Positions 24,003 to 33,233 of a stretch of DNA of 64,000 nt are shown piece by piece. The notes under the pieces were generated by a model that was given only the letters and a program-made list of their open reading frames with translations, had not been told where the DNA came from and did not search any database. The stretch lies in NCBI GenBank assembly GCA_947454235.1, contig CANGIY010000007.1:114318-178317 (forward strand). Direction: 5' to 3'. A program made the translations under genes and the position numbers. The DNA is from Chitinophagaceae bacterium. GTDB taxonomy: Bacteria > Bacteroidota > Bacteroidia > Chitinophagales > Chitinophagaceae. Positions within the stretch are counted from its first letter, which is position 1; each line of letters starts with the position of its first letter.

Positions 24003-26186
24003 TTATTTGCGTTTTTTCTTTTTGAAATAGTTGCGTGAGTCGGGAAAGGTATTGTCTGTTTTATTCAAAATCCAGCCCATGAACTTACCCGGTTGAGATT
24101 TTAAGTATTCTATGTATTGTTTTTCTTTAAAAGTAAGCGATTTGTTCGGTTCAAAAACCCCTAATGTTCTATCGGCAATTATGAACCATTCCTTAGCCTG
24201 ATTGAGTGTATCCAACGAAGTTGATTCAATGATTACGACATCAAACAGTTCTTTAAGGTCTTCAAATTTACGACGAATGTTTTCTTCGTTGTTTACTTCA
24301 AACAGCGAAGTGTCGGCGCCATGGTTACCTAAAATGGTGACATCGTTGCTATACCCCGGGCGAGGCATTAGCGACCGTGCTGTCAAAACATCTTCCAAAT
24401 AAAGGTTAGGGTGCGCCATTTTAGTGATGGTAGGTTTGTTGAAATTACCATCAATAAGCAGTACGCGCTTGTTGACCATAACATAAGCTGTTGCTAATGC
24501 CATGGCCAGGAATGATTTCCCTTCTCCATCTCTCAAGCTCGTGACAGCCAATGTTTTAAAGCCTTCCATTTGCATCTCTGTTTCAAACCTAACGCTGCGT
24601 AAAAGGTTCTTAAATTCTTTGCGCTCATCGTTCAGATTGCCGTTTTCCCAAAACTGGTTCAGGTGCAACAAAGGAGCGTTAGGCAATACAGGAATATAAC
24701 CCAATACCGGTAGTTGAGTTTTATTGGCTAGTTCAAATGCAACTTGTATAGATTCATCGAAGTAGAAAATGACAAAAAGTGTAATGATGCATAAAATGAA
24801 ACTTACAATACCGGAAAGTGCCATTAACAGCAATTTCTTTGAAGGCAACGGAAGCCCGGGTTGTGCTACTTCAATGATGCGCAATTTGCCAAACTGGTTG
24901 TAAGCCATACTGGTTTGGCTGTGCTTTTTCATTAGCTCAATGTACTCCTGACTGGCAACATTAATATTGTTGTTAAAAGACTGAATTGCTGCTTCTTTGG
25001 GTACAAGCAAGTCAAGGCGGGTATTGAGTTTTTCATATTCCCTCACCAGCACAACCAGTCCTCTTTCGGCCATCTCAATGTCAATCTCCTTCTGTATTTT
25101 TTGTTGCAGCAAGTTGCTCTTTGCTGCCATCGGGTTCAGGGCGTCTTTGTCAGAAACCCGCGTCATTTCCTTGTCAAGCAAATCTTTTAGGGAATCGACT
25201 TTAGGTTTGTACTTGATATTGATACCGTTAGCGTAGTATTCGTTTACAGCGTTTGATAACTGTGCTTTTAAAGAAATCACACGCTGGTTCAAAACTATGT
25301 TGGCACTGTCGTTGTACGTGTAGCCTTTGTTTTGCAGTTTATCACTTATTTGTTGGAGCGCACCTTTATCTGATTCTATGTTTTTCTGTACCAGTTCAAT
25401 ATCGCCTTCAAGCTTTGACATTTGAGAATACAATGTCTTAGCCAACTCGTCAGAATTAAGTACGTGATTGCTGATTTTGAAGTCTTTAAGCTCGTTTACC
25501 TTATTCTCTAGTGAATCTTTCTTTTGGTTGAGTAATGTGTCTAACATACCCAATGTTCGGGATTCTGATTCGCGGGTGATGGTGTTGTAATATCTAATAA
25601 ATTCATCAGCGAGGGTATTGACAACAAAAGAAGACAACATTGCTGAATCTGACTCAAACTCAATTGTAATGAAGTCGCTCGTTTCAATACGGTAGACTTT
25701 CATTTTTTTCATGAGTTTGTCATAGCCATAGCCCATCGAGTTAATTACCTCATCCAATCCCCTTTGGTCGGCATTAGTCAAATCCAGAGGTTCTCTTAAT
25801 AAGTAGTGATGTTTGTAAACATCTAAAGCATGTTTTTTAGCATTTGCATTGAGTTGCCCGAAAAGTTTACTTGGCTTTTTAAATGGTGGGTTTTCGAGGT
25901 CGTGGATGATGAGTTTGTAAGATATTTGATCAAACACTTTCTTCATCTGCATCATTTGCATCAGGTTGCTGAATTGCTGACTGATTTTAGAATCTTGCAG
26001 AATATTTCGTTCGAGTGACAATGGCTGCGCACCGTCAACCAACCCTGAGGAGAGCGTAGTTTTTGCGGCATACTGATTGGGGAGCTTTCTCAAAAGCACA
26101 AAAGAGATTGCCATCACCAATATTGGTAAACCAATAAGTACGACCTTCTGCCTTTTGAGTAAACTAATAAATTTGGCTCCTTCCAT
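24003..26186 (-). CDS. Wzz/Wzc-like polysaccharide co-polymerase with degenerate BY-kinase domain
   Basis: A 727-residue inner-membrane protein. An N-terminal helix (residues 14-30) and a second one (about 460-485) enclose a large periplasmic coiled-coil region, as in polysaccharide co-polymerases. The cytosolic part has a Walker A-like SLRDGEGKS (Lys557), a Walker A' LLIDGNFNKP (Asp579) and, at Walker B, VIIEST where BY-kinases have an Asp. The C-terminus lacks the usual tyrosine cluster: one Tyr precedes a KKKKRK end. It should control chain length and export, but autophosphorylation is doubtful. It starts in a TAATG overlap with the TolC-like gene. Confidence 0.85.
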   Translation of the reverse strand: MEGAKFISLLKRQKVVLIGLPILVMAISFVLLRKLPNQYAAKTTLSSGLVDGAQPLSLERNILQDSKISQQFSNLMQMMQMKKVFDQISYKLIIHDLENPPFKKPSKLFGQLNANAKKHALDVYKHHYLLREPLDLTNADQRGLDEVINSMGYGYDKLMKKMKVYRIETSDFITIEFESDSAMLSSFVVNTLADEFIRYYNTITRESESRTLGMLDTLLNQKKDSLENKVNELKDFKISNHVLNSDELAKTLYSQMSKLEGDIELVQKNIESDKGALQQISDKLQNKGYTYNDSANIVLNQRVISLKAQLSNAVNEYYANGINIKYKPKVDSLKDLLDKEMTRVSDKDALNPMAAKSNLLQQKIQKEIDIEMAERGLVVLVREYEKLNTRLDLLVPKEAAIQSFNNNINVASQEYIELMKKHSQTSMAYNQFGKLRIIEVAQPGLPLPSKKLLLMALSGIVSFILCIITLFVIFYFDESIQVAFELANKTQLPVLGYIPVLPNAPLLHLNQFWENGNLNDERKEFKNLLRSVRFETEMQMEGFKTLAVTSLRDGEGKSFLAMALATAYVMVNKRVLLIDGNFNKPTITKMAHPNLYLEDVLTARSLMPRPGYSNDVTILGNHGADTSLFEVNNEENIRRKFEDLKELFDVVIIESTSLDTLNQAKEWFIIADRTLGVFEPNKSLTFKEKQYIEYLKSQPGKFMGWILNKTDNTFPDSRNYFKKKKRK

Positions 26187-26854
26187 TATTGCACATCTTC
26201 AAGTTTGCCCACAATCAGTTCCTCCAAATTTGCTTTTGCTATCAACACATCTCCTTCACTTGTAATTTTATTTTGAACTGCTGTATTATATATCACCAGC
26301 ATTTTGCTGAAGTTGTCGAAGGTTTCTTCGCCTTTTTCAAACTTGTACTTAACTTGTTTCAAATCAGTCTCAGCATCGTTGGCAACTTTCGTTCTTTGAT
26401 TCAGAATTGACAGTTTTTGCACGTAAGAAAAGTATTTTTCTTTCACCAGCCTTTCAAGTTCGAGGTTGTAGCCTTCCAAATCGTCCTTCGATGCATTGAA
26501 TTTTTCTCTTGCATATTTTACAGCAGGAGGGTTGCGCAACACCGAGCCCATGTTCAGATAAATGCCGGGTAATACTCCTCCGTTGCCGGCCGGAACGCCA
26601 TTTGTAGAACTTCCGTAAGAATAGGCTACAGTCAAGGCATCAAACCAACCCATTTTTGCTTTGTTCAGGTCGTATTTAGCCGCCTGAGCACTGTGGGTAT
26701 ACATTCTTAGTCTAGGGTATTTTGCTTTTGCCGAATCAATTAATTTCTGCAAAAACGGATAAGAAACGTTTTGCATCATTGATTCCTGGCATTGTGCATT
26801 GTAACCCGCCAGCAAAAAAAGAAGACTGAATATTAAAAATTTGTTTTTTATCAT
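26186..26854 (-). CDS. half-size TolC-like outer-membrane protein (first gene of operon)
   Basis: A 222-residue exported protein. The signal peptide begins MIKNKFLIFSLLFLLAG (ATG 26854; upstream frame is not signal-like) and is probably cleaved after AQC or CQ. The mature part has the TolC/OMF unit pattern: helix, a beta hairpin (DALTVAYSYGSS ... GIYLNMGSVLRNPPAVKYA), then long helices with heptads to the end. Only one such unit is present, about half a normal OMF of 430-480 residues, so a hexamer rather than a trimer would be required. No Wza-type export protein is seen nearby. It is likely the outer-membrane export partner of the co-polymerase, based on operon position. Confidence 0.75.
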   Translation of the reverse strand: MIKNKFLIFSLLFLLAGYNAQCQESMMQNVSYPFLQKLIDSAKAKYPRLRMYTHSAQAAKYDLNKAKMGWFDALTVAYSYGSSTNGVPAGNGGVLPGIYLNMGSVLRNPPAVKYAREKFNASKDDLEGYNLELERLVKEKYFSYVQKLSILNQRTKVANDAETDLKQVKYKFEKGEETFDNFSKMLVIYNTAVQNKITSEGDVLIAKANLEELIVGKLEDVQ

Positions 26855-27034
26855 TAGTATAGTTTTACCTAACAATCGATATGACAAATACATGTCCCTA
26901 AGGACATTATCTGCTTTTATAACAACCGATTCTAATTCAACCCTCAAATCTATAAAATAAACGCTATTTTTACCACACTTTTAGTTATATTTCACTCTTA
27001 GGACAAGGGACTTTGTAGATTGAGCGTTAATAAT

Positions 27035-27649
27035 ATGTCGATAAAGGATAAAATAAAAAGCGACCCGAAATTAAAAGCACTCGTGCACCGATTGTTGATA
27101 CCTAAAGGCGAGGCCAGACCTCGTTTGTGGGTGAAGTGGTTTATTAATCCTTTTCTGCATAAAAAGGGCAAGGGTGCAAAAATCAGGCGAAGAACCCGTA
27201 TCGATGTTTTGCCGTTCAATCAGTTTACACTTGGCGAGGGTAGCACCATTGAAGACTTTTGCACAGTGAATAACGGAGTGGGCGATGTACACATTGGCAG
27301 TCATTCTTTGGTGGGTATGGGCAATGTAATCATAGGGCCTGTAACCATTGGAAATAATGTCATTTTTGCACAAAACATAGTTGCATCGGGGCTCAATCAT
27401 GAGTACCGAAATCCTGATATTCCCATCCATGCACAGAATGTAACAACTTCACTTATTACTGTAGGTGACGATTGCTGGATTGCTGCAAATGTGGTACTTA
27501 CAGCAGGTATTACAATTGGAAAACACTGCGTAATTGCTGCAGGTTCGGTGGTGACTAAAGACATACCCGATTTCTCGGTTGCAGCAGGTAACCCAGCCAA
27601 ACCCATTAAGCGTTACGACTTCCAACTAAAGGAATGGGTGCGCTGTTAG
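27035..27649 (+). CDS. left-handed beta-helix (hexapeptide) acetyltransferase
   Basis: A 204-residue member of the maltose/galactoside O-acetyltransferase group. Hexapeptide repeats run from VHIGSHSLVGMGNVIIGPVTIG through ITVGDDCWIAANVVLTAGITIG to CVIAAGSVVTKDIP, with the usual loop SGLNHEYRNP holding the catalytic His, and a final AAGNPAKPIKRYD. It transfers an acetyl group from acetyl-CoA to a sugar hydroxyl. It is divergent from the polysaccharide operon (180-bp spacer) and could decorate its product. ATG 27035 is chosen over the TTG at 27020. Its stop lies 2 nt from the convergent GH2 stop. Confidence 0.87.
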   Translation: MSIKDKIKSDPKLKALVHRLLIPKGEARPRLWVKWFINPFLHKKGKGAKIRRRTRIDVLPFNQFTLGEGSTIEDFCTVNNGVGDVHIGSHSLVGMGNVIIGPVTIGNNVIFAQNIVASGLNHEYRNPDIPIHAQNVTTSLITVGDDCWIAANVVLTAGITIGKHCVIAAGSVVTKDIPDFSVAAGNPAKPIKRYDFQLKEWVRC

Positions 27650-27651
27650 TG

Positions 27652-30276
27652 CTATTTTTTTGCTGAAACCACAGGTATTTCTTCCGTCCAATTGTTGACA
27701 ATCACGCTCAGGTTTTTCCTTGGTGCGTTGGCGGGGAGTTCAATGATTATTTTCTTTTTGCTCTTCGCCGGTATGTTGAAGTAGTTATCGCTATAGAATA
27801 CAGGTAGCACCTGGCTATCGTGGCTATCATCCCAAACATTCACCCGATTGAAAAAGGCAAAATTCCTTGACTTGTTTTTAACGGTCACAAAAAGTTTGTT
27901 GCCAGATCTGTGATAACTGCATTTTAAAGAAACGGTTTTCAGTTTTTTAAGGCATTCAAAGTTGCCATTCGCATTAGCCAGAGGGTAAAAGTTTTCATCA
28001 ACTTCGGTTTCTTCATTTCTGTTTACAAGTACAAAACGGAAAAAGTCGGGTTGGTGTTGGTCCGCATTTTTAAAATGCTTGAGCAGTTTGAGTGTATCAA
28101 TTTTATAAGGTGCAGTGTTTTTAATATTCAGCGTATAAGTGGTAATTGGTTTAACGCCATTAAAAACTTCAATTTTCAACTGATGGTGTTTTAGGGTCGC
28201 TCCGGTTGAATTGACCACATATACTTCATAGTTAACCGGATTCAGCATTACATGAATTGGTTTGCAGGCTTCTTTAACGCCATACAAACAGCCATTCGGG
28301 TCTAGGTAGTAATCGTACATCTGACCCACCATTGCTGTCCACGGGTTTTGAGTTTTCCATATCAACAGACCGGTATAGTCGTGCCACATGCCTGAAACCA
28401 CGCTTTCCATCATAGAGCGGTACTGATTGTAGTTCACCAGTTGTGCCACCTTGCAATACTGTTGTAAGTTTTTAGGGTTGCCATAGCGGTAAATGATGCT
28501 GTCGTAGCCATAAAACTTATGGAACTTCCACATGGTATCAATCACCCATTTCTGGATTTTCGCATCAAAATAGGGTAGCGTTTCATGATCTGATGTCAGG
28601 AATTTTTGCGTGGTGTTGTATTCTCCCAAACCCACATTACCCATCTCTGAATTGAACGGATAGGTTTTGTTTTTCCAGAAGTAATCTTCGGGTTTTATGG
28701 TATAAGGACCATCATGGCTGTGCAACGACATGCTGTCGTGGTTAGAAAACTCAAAGAAGAAGCGTGTGCCATCAAGCGTTTTTATGAGTTGCTTCATGGT
28801 GTCCAAAATGTCCTTTGGTGGTCTTATTTCGTTACCGCCACACCAAATTGCCAAAGAAGGGTGGTTGCGCAACATAGTTAATTGATCAGCCACTGATTTG
28901 ATAAAAAGCGCATGGTCGTCAGGGTATTTTCGGCGGGTATTGGTGTCTTCCTTTTTAGTGGGGTCAAACCAACGCCCGTTACAGTCGCCCGATGCCCAAA
29001 AATCCTGAAATACTAAAATGCCGTATTTGTCGCAGGCGCTGTAAAACTCCGGTCTTTCTGTGATGCCTCCACCCCAAACGCGTATCATGTTCAGGTTCAT
29101 GTCGTGGTGCATTCTTACTTCTGCATCATACTTAGCATCGGTGAACCGCAAAAGAGCGTCCGTCATTATCCAGTTTCCGCCCTTTATAAAAATCGGTTGT
29201 CTATTTACCCTTATTTCCCTGCTGTTGGTAGTTGTATTCCATGGGTAAGTGATTTCTCTTATGCCGTAGTCAATTGCTTCCGAATCGGAGACAGACCCAT
29301 TTTCAATAAATTGAACATTTAGGTGTTCAAGGTGTTGTTCGCCTTGTCCGTTTGCCCACCATAGTTTGGGGTGTTCAATGGTAATTGTTGGTAGATATAT
29401 TTCAATACTTTGGTACGGCTGCAACGTCACTTTTTGCGTTACTTTTTTGTTGGCTGTGTAGCAAATTGCTGTTCCATTAACTATGCGATTTTCGAGGTTT
29501 TTAAGTTCGGTCGTTACATGCACAAAAGCAGGTTGTTTCTGGTTCACCTGTGGCAATCGCACACCCGGCACTTCTGTGGTTATATGTGTATTTTGCACAT
29601 CCACCGATTTTGTCTCGATAAAAAGTACTTTGTCCCAAATGCCTGTGTTGCGGTCGGGTATTGCCTGAATCCAGTCCCAACCGGCTACAAATTGGTTGCA
29701 GAGCTGGTGGGCAATCATGCCATCGCCACCTTGTCCGCCATTGGGAATGCCGGGTAATGCAGGCGGGTGTACAAGCACCGCGATCCTTAATCGGCTAGTA
29801 AATTTAATAGCATTGGTAATTTCAACAGTTTGTCGTAGGAACATGCCCTGGGCAAGATCGCTATTATCGAATTTTAACTGAGTGCCGTTTACAAATACTT
29901 CGGCATTGTAGTTGATGCCTCTGAACTGAAGAAAATAGTGGCAGTCTTTTTTAGGGTTTATTTCAGATACATGGGTGAACCAGTAAGTATATTCATCTAC
30001 ACCTGTTTTACTAATGTCGGGTATTTGTGCAATGTTAAACCCAAAGAATGGATTGGGGTAAATGTTGTTATCTATTAGGTTAGCCAATACAGTTCCGGGA
30101 ACTTTAGCTTTCATTGCATTTTGCGGCACACCCGTGAGATAGGAGTAAAACTTACCATCATCGGTGTGATTGCCTTTAAGCATATACCAATTGTAATTAA
30201 GCTCTTTCGTTGACTGAGCCAATAAAGTGTTGCTAAATGCAATTGATAGTGCGAACGCAGTTAAAAAGCGGAACAT
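27652..30276 (-). CDS. secreted GH2 glycosidase (beta-mannosidase / exo-beta-glucosaminidase type)
   Basis: An 874-residue exported glycoside hydrolase with signal peptide MFRFLTAFALSIAFSNTLLAQ. Domains in order: sugar-binding jelly roll (about 25-220, VPGTVLANLIDN, GWDWIQAIPDR), Ig-like sandwich (230-345), TIM barrel (350-670) and C-terminal beta domains. The acid/base is Glu483 in WCGGNE and the nucleophile is probably Glu544 in NSEMG. The ITERPEFYSACDKYGILVFQDFW segment and WGGG are typical of the mannosidase and CsxA-type exo-glucosaminidase branch of GH2 and do not match LacZ. It releases terminal beta-mannose or beta-glucosamine in the periplasm. Which one needs an assay or phylogeny. 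Confidence 0.87.
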   Translation of the reverse strand: MFRFLTAFALSIAFSNTLLAQSTKELNYNWYMLKGNHTDDGKFYSYLTGVPQNAMKAKVPGTVLANLIDNNIYPNPFFGFNIAQIPDISKTGVDEYTYWFTHVSEINPKKDCHYFLQFRGINYNAEVFVNGTQLKFDNSDLAQGMFLRQTVEITNAIKFTSRLRIAVLVHPPALPGIPNGGQGGDGMIAHQLCNQFVAGWDWIQAIPDRNTGIWDKVLFIETKSVDVQNTHITTEVPGVRLPQVNQKQPAFVHVTTELKNLENRIVNGTAICYTANKKVTQKVTLQPYQSIEIYLPTITIEHPKLWWANGQGEQHLEHLNVQFIENGSVSDSEAIDYGIREITYPWNTTTNSREIRVNRQPIFIKGGNWIMTDALLRFTDAKYDAEVRMHHDMNLNMIRVWGGGITERPEFYSACDKYGILVFQDFWASGDCNGRWFDPTKKEDTNTRRKYPDDHALFIKSVADQLTMLRNHPSLAIWCGGNEIRPPKDILDTMKQLIKTLDGTRFFFEFSNHDSMSLHSHDGPYTIKPEDYFWKNKTYPFNSEMGNVGLGEYNTTQKFLTSDHETLPYFDAKIQKWVIDTMWKFHKFYGYDSIIYRYGNPKNLQQYCKVAQLVNYNQYRSMMESVVSGMWHDYTGLLIWKTQNPWTAMVGQMYDYYLDPNGCLYGVKEACKPIHVMLNPVNYEVYVVNSTGATLKHHQLKIEVFNGVKPITTYTLNIKNTAPYKIDTLKLLKHFKNADQHQPDFFRFVLVNRNEETEVDENFYPLANANGNFECLKKLKTVSLKCSYHRSGNKLFVTVKNKSRNFAFFNRVNVWDDSHDSQVLPVFYSDNYFNIPAKSKKKIIIELPANAPRKNLSVIVNNWTEEIPVVSAKK

Positions 30277-30327
30277 AATGTAAAAATAGTAGGTTTAGCA
30301 GAAAAAGGGTAGGGATTTAGGAAATAC

Positions 30328-30355
30328 CAAAAGCCACCCCGCAGGATGGCTTTTG
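30328..30355 (-). terminator. terminator of the rpmB-rpmG-DUF4295 transcript
   Basis: A 9-bp stem CAAAAGCCA/TGGCTTTTG with a 10-nt loop lies 31 nt after the minus-strand stop at 30387. The minus tail is TTTTGGTATTTCC. Confidence 0.6.
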
Positions 30356-30386
30356 AATAATGCCTTTTGGGCACGAATATCTTAAA

Positions 30387-30560
30387 TTATTTAGTCTGAG
30401 CTAAGTAATCTTTTACTTTGTCTTTGTGCATCATAGCTTCTTTGAAGGTATAAGCACCAGTTTTAGGACTACGAACTGCCCTGATAACTTTAGTATAGTT
30501 CTTAGCTTCAGCAGCCAGTTTCGGGTCTTTCTTAATCGCCGTTTTCGCTTGTTTTGCCAT
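30387..30560 (-). CDS. DUF4295 family protein, 57 aa
   Basis: A very small basic protein that reads MAKQAKTAIKKDPKLAAEAK, then YTKVIRAVRSPKTGAYTFKE and KDKVKDYL. The VI(K/R)AVRS-KTGAY-F motif is that of DUF4295, found next to rpmB-rpmG in Bacteroidota, where it is probably a ribosome-associated protein. The function is unproven. It starts 20 nt after rpmG in the same transcript. The gene ftsY, its usual downstream neighbour in many relatives as I recall, is absent here; a GH2 gene follows. Confidence 0.88.
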   Translation of the reverse strand: MAKQAKTAIKKDPKLAAEAKNYTKVIRAVRSPKTGAYTFKEAMMHKDKVKDYLAQTK

Positions 30561-30580
30561 TGTTCAGTATTGTTAACGGG

Positions 30581-30763
30581 TTATTTAATTTCTTTGTGAA
30601 CAGTTACTTTTTTAAGTATAGGATTATACTTTTTTAATTCAAGGCGCTCGGTGGTGTTCTTTTTATTTTTGGTAGTGATATACCTGCTTGTACCAGGCAT
30701 ACCGCTATTTTTATGCTCGGTGCATTCCATGATAACCTGAACGCGATTTCCTTTCTTAGCCAT
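30581..30763 (-). CDS. rpmG: 50S ribosomal protein bL33
   Basis: A 60-residue protein of the large ribosomal subunit near the E site. It shows [33 protein letters not shown] and the C-terminal [10 protein letters not shown], which is the bL33 family. Only one of the zinc-binding cysteine positions remains, so it is the zinc-free (C-minus) form. It lies between rpmB and the DUF4295 gene, 29 nt after rpmB. Confidence 0.95.
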   Translation of the reverse strand: MAKKGNRVQVIMECTEHKNSGMPGTSRYITTKNKKNTTERLELKKYNPILKKVTVHKEIK

Positions 30764-30792
30764 TTTTCTGAGCTTGAATACGTTTTTTTAAT

Positions 30793-31029
30793 TTAGATTT
30801 TTACCCCTTTTTCACGAAGTTGTTTAACTACTGAGTACAATCCGTTTTTGTTGATAGTGCGGATTGCTTCAGTTGACAACTTCAAAGTTATCCAACGGTC
30901 TTCTTCAGCAAAGAAAAAACGTTTTGTTTGGAGGTTTGGTAAAAACCTGCGGAGTTTTTTCTTATTCGAGAAAGAAATTTTATGACCTACTACCGGCTTT
31001 TTGTCGGTGAGCTGACATACACGTGCCAT
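30793..31029 (-). CDS. rpmB: 50S ribosomal protein bL28
   Basis: A 78-residue protein of the large subunit. MARVCQLTDKKPVVGHKISFSNKKKLRRFLPNL and the KRFFF...DRWITLKLSTEAIRTI core match bL28. It is the first gene of the ribosomal transcript; a -7 box lies upstream at 31053-31060. Confidence 0.95.
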   Translation of the reverse strand: MARVCQLTDKKPVVGHKISFSNKKKLRRFLPNLQTKRFFFAEEDRWITLKLSTEAIRTINKNGLYSVVKQLREKGVKI

Positions 31030-31052
31030 GTTGATTTATTTTTTTGGGACTG

Positions 31053-31060
31053 CAAAGGTA
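31053..31060 (-). promoter_or_regulatory. -7 promoter box of the rpmB operon
   Basis: On the minus strand it reads TACCTTTG, a perfect TAnnTTTG, 23 nt before the rpmB ATG. Confidence 0.6.
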
Positions 31061-31222
31061 CGTATATTTTTTAAACAAAAAAGTTTTTTTCGGGGTTAAT
31101 ATTATTTTTTCCCCACTTTCTCTACATTATCAACATTTTGGTGTGAATAGGCGGTCGTTGATGGCACAAAAATACAAAAAATGGGATTATTGCATTATAG
31201 TACACAAATTCCTCATTCTTAG

Positions 31223-31230
31223 TACATTTG
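31223..31230 (+). promoter_or_regulatory. -7 promoter box upstream of the T9SS protein at 31248
   Basis: TACATTTG matches TAnnTTTG and lies 17 nt before ATG 31248. This supports that start over the upstream in-frame codons. Confidence 0.5.
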
Positions 31231-31247
31231 CTTTACATTTTTGTATT

Positions 31248-33233
31248 ATGAAAAAGATAGTCTATCTGTTGTGCCTGTTTCTTGCATTACCACTGATTTC
31301 CAAAGCACAGTATCATTGGGAGTGGGCGAAGGCGCCACATAATTTAAATCCACGAGATACAATTAAATACGGAGGTGAGTTTTTTACGAGCGCAATTTCA
31401 AAGTCTGGATATATCTACGCTGGCGGAACGATGGACGATTCGGCAGTTTATTTTGACACGATCTATGTCCGTGCTATGACTACAACCAGATTTAAAAACT
31501 TGGTTGCAAAATACGACACAGCAGGAAATTGCAAATGGGTGACTCAATTTCCAGGTATATCAATGGGACGAATTGTCATTGATCAAAACTCAAATTTATA
31601 CTGTTCTGGCACTTTATACACTGGTATATTATATGCAGGAAGTGATACAATATACAATACGCATGTAGGTAGTTATGGTAGGGTTTCGTATATTGTCAAG
31701 ATAGACTCAAATGGACATTTAATTTGGGCTAAAGGTATTGATGCTGCAGGGCTTCCTGAAGATTTGGCGATAGACACTTTTAGAAACCGATTGTATGTGG
31801 CTGGTTCTTTTCAAGGGCGAACTTTAGTCACTGGTGCTGATACATTACATTCTAATAAAGTAGGGGGAGTTGATTCGGTATACTATAGCATCTTTTTATC
31901 AAAAATGGATTTTAACGGGAACTTTTTATGGTCTCGTTGTGCTAGTGGTAGAAACTATGATTTTGGTTGGGGAGTAGCAGTCGATCCCCATGGGGCTCCA
32001 GTTTTATGCGGATATACGCAGTCTGATACTACACAGTTTTCTACTTTAGGAGTAACTACCAACTGCCCAAGTGGTTCAATACATCCATTGCTAGCAAAAT
32101 ATGATACTTCAGGTTCAATTGTTTGGGCAACGTCAGCAAATGTTGTGTTATCTACAGGAACTACAAGGTATTTTGCTAAAAATGTTTCGGTTGTGACCGA
32201 CGATAGTTCAAATATTTACACAGTCGGGTCATCCGCCAATCCTCAAACAATTTTTGATTCTGATACATTAACAGGTAAAGGAGGATATATTGCAAAATAT
32301 AATAGCAGAGGAATATTGCAAAATGTAAAACTCCTGTCGTCGACGCCAAGCGCGAATGTTGTTCCTTTCAAGGTTCAATGCGATTCCAATCAGTTGATAG
32401 TAAACGGTCAAATTTTAGCCACAACAGTTACATTTGATTCTATCACTATGTCTGATAGCGTAATGTATAGTAATGATGCAGCTTTTATAGCAGTTTTAGA
32501 TAGTAACATGAGGGCAAGAAATTTATTCTGCACCGCTTTTGGCGGTGATGATGATTTTGGTGTTGTGAGAGATAAGGTGAAAAATATTTACATGGCAAGT
32601 GATTATCGACCTTTGTCAAGTTTACTTAGCGCTTATTGCACCACCGGTGTTATTGGTAGCGACACACTTGCTCCTGTAATTTTAGAAAACCAATTTATTG
32701 CGAAGCTAGCTGGTCCTTGGACATACTGTGAGAACAAGCCCTACGCTGGGATTGATACAATCATTGTAGCTGGAGACACTATACATATAGGTCAAATTGA
32801 CACATCTCACAATTACTACTGGACATTATACGGTGATACTGTTGTAATAGGTTACGGTGCTGGCTTGAATATCTCGCCCGATTCAACAACAAAATATGTA
32901 CTGCATTACATTGTATGTGAAGTAGATAAAAAGGATACAATTGTGGTTACAGTACTGCCTGATACCTCCATATCAGTTAATACAGTCTACAACAGCGTAA
33001 ACGACATTAATGTTTACCCCAACCCAACAAAAAGTGGCGTTACAGTAACTGGTGCCAAGGGCTTCGATTTATCAGTTGTTGAGCCGTCGGGTAGGGTATG
33101 TAAACAAATTAAAGTGGATGCTGATAAAGTCAAAATTGATTTATCTGCCCTTGCTCCCGGTGTTTATGAAATGATATACACCCAACAAGAAACATCATTG
33201 AGAATTGTGAAACGGGTTGTCGTTGTGCATTAG
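31248..33233 (+). CDS. secreted beta-propeller (SBBP-like) protein with T9SS domain
   Basis: A 661-residue exported protein. After a signal peptide (MKKIVYLLCLFLALPLISKAQ) come repeated phrases such as VAKYDTAGNCKWVTQF, VKIDSNGHLIWAKGI, LSKMDFNGNFLWSR and LAKYDTSGSIVWAT, each followed by a D-x-x-x-N-(I/L)-Y strand. This is the SBBP-type propeller blade pattern, with about six blades. Residues 540-590 resemble an Ig/PKD-like strand set, and the C-terminus (VYPNPTKSG, VEPSGRVCKQI, RVVVVH) is a T9SS type A sorting domain. The function beyond surface binding is unknown. ATG 31248 is selected because the upstream frame does not encode a signal peptide. Confidence 0.87.
   Translation: MKKIVYLLCLFLALPLISKAQYHWEWAKAPHNLNPRDTIKYGGEFFTSAISKSGYIYAGGTMDDSAVYFDTIYVRAMTTTRFKNLVAKYDTAGNCKWVTQFPGISMGRIVIDQNSNLYCSGTLYTGILYAGSDTIYNTHVGSYGRVSYIVKIDSNGHLIWAKGIDAAGLPEDLAIDTFRNRLYVAGSFQGRTLVTGADTLHSNKVGGVDSVYYSIFLSKMDFNGNFLWSRCASGRNYDFGWGVAVDPHGAPVLCGYTQSDTTQFSTLGVTTNCPSGSIHPLLAKYDTSGSIVWATSANVVLSTGTTRYFAKNVSVVTDDSSNIYTVGSSANPQTIFDSDTLTGKGGYIAKYNSRGILQNVKLLSSTPSANVVPFKVQCDSNQLIVNGQILATTVTFDSITMSDSVMYSNDAAFIAVLDSNMRARNLFCTAFGGDDDFGVVRDKVKNIYMASDYRPLSSLLSAYCTTGVIGSDTLAPVILENQFIAKLAGPWTYCENKPYAGIDTIIVAGDTIHIGQIDTSHNYYWTLYGDTVVIGYGAGLNISPDSTTKYVLHYIVCEVDKKDTIVVTVLPDTSISVNTVYNSVNDINVYPNPTKSGVTVTGAKGFDLSVVEPSGRVCKQIKVDADKVKIDLSALAPGVYEMIYTQQETSLRIVKRVVVVH

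Noticed and set aside
31044..31247. Upstream extension of the T9SS propeller gene
   Set aside because: It spans the rpmB promoter region and has no signal peptide, which begins only at ATG 31248.
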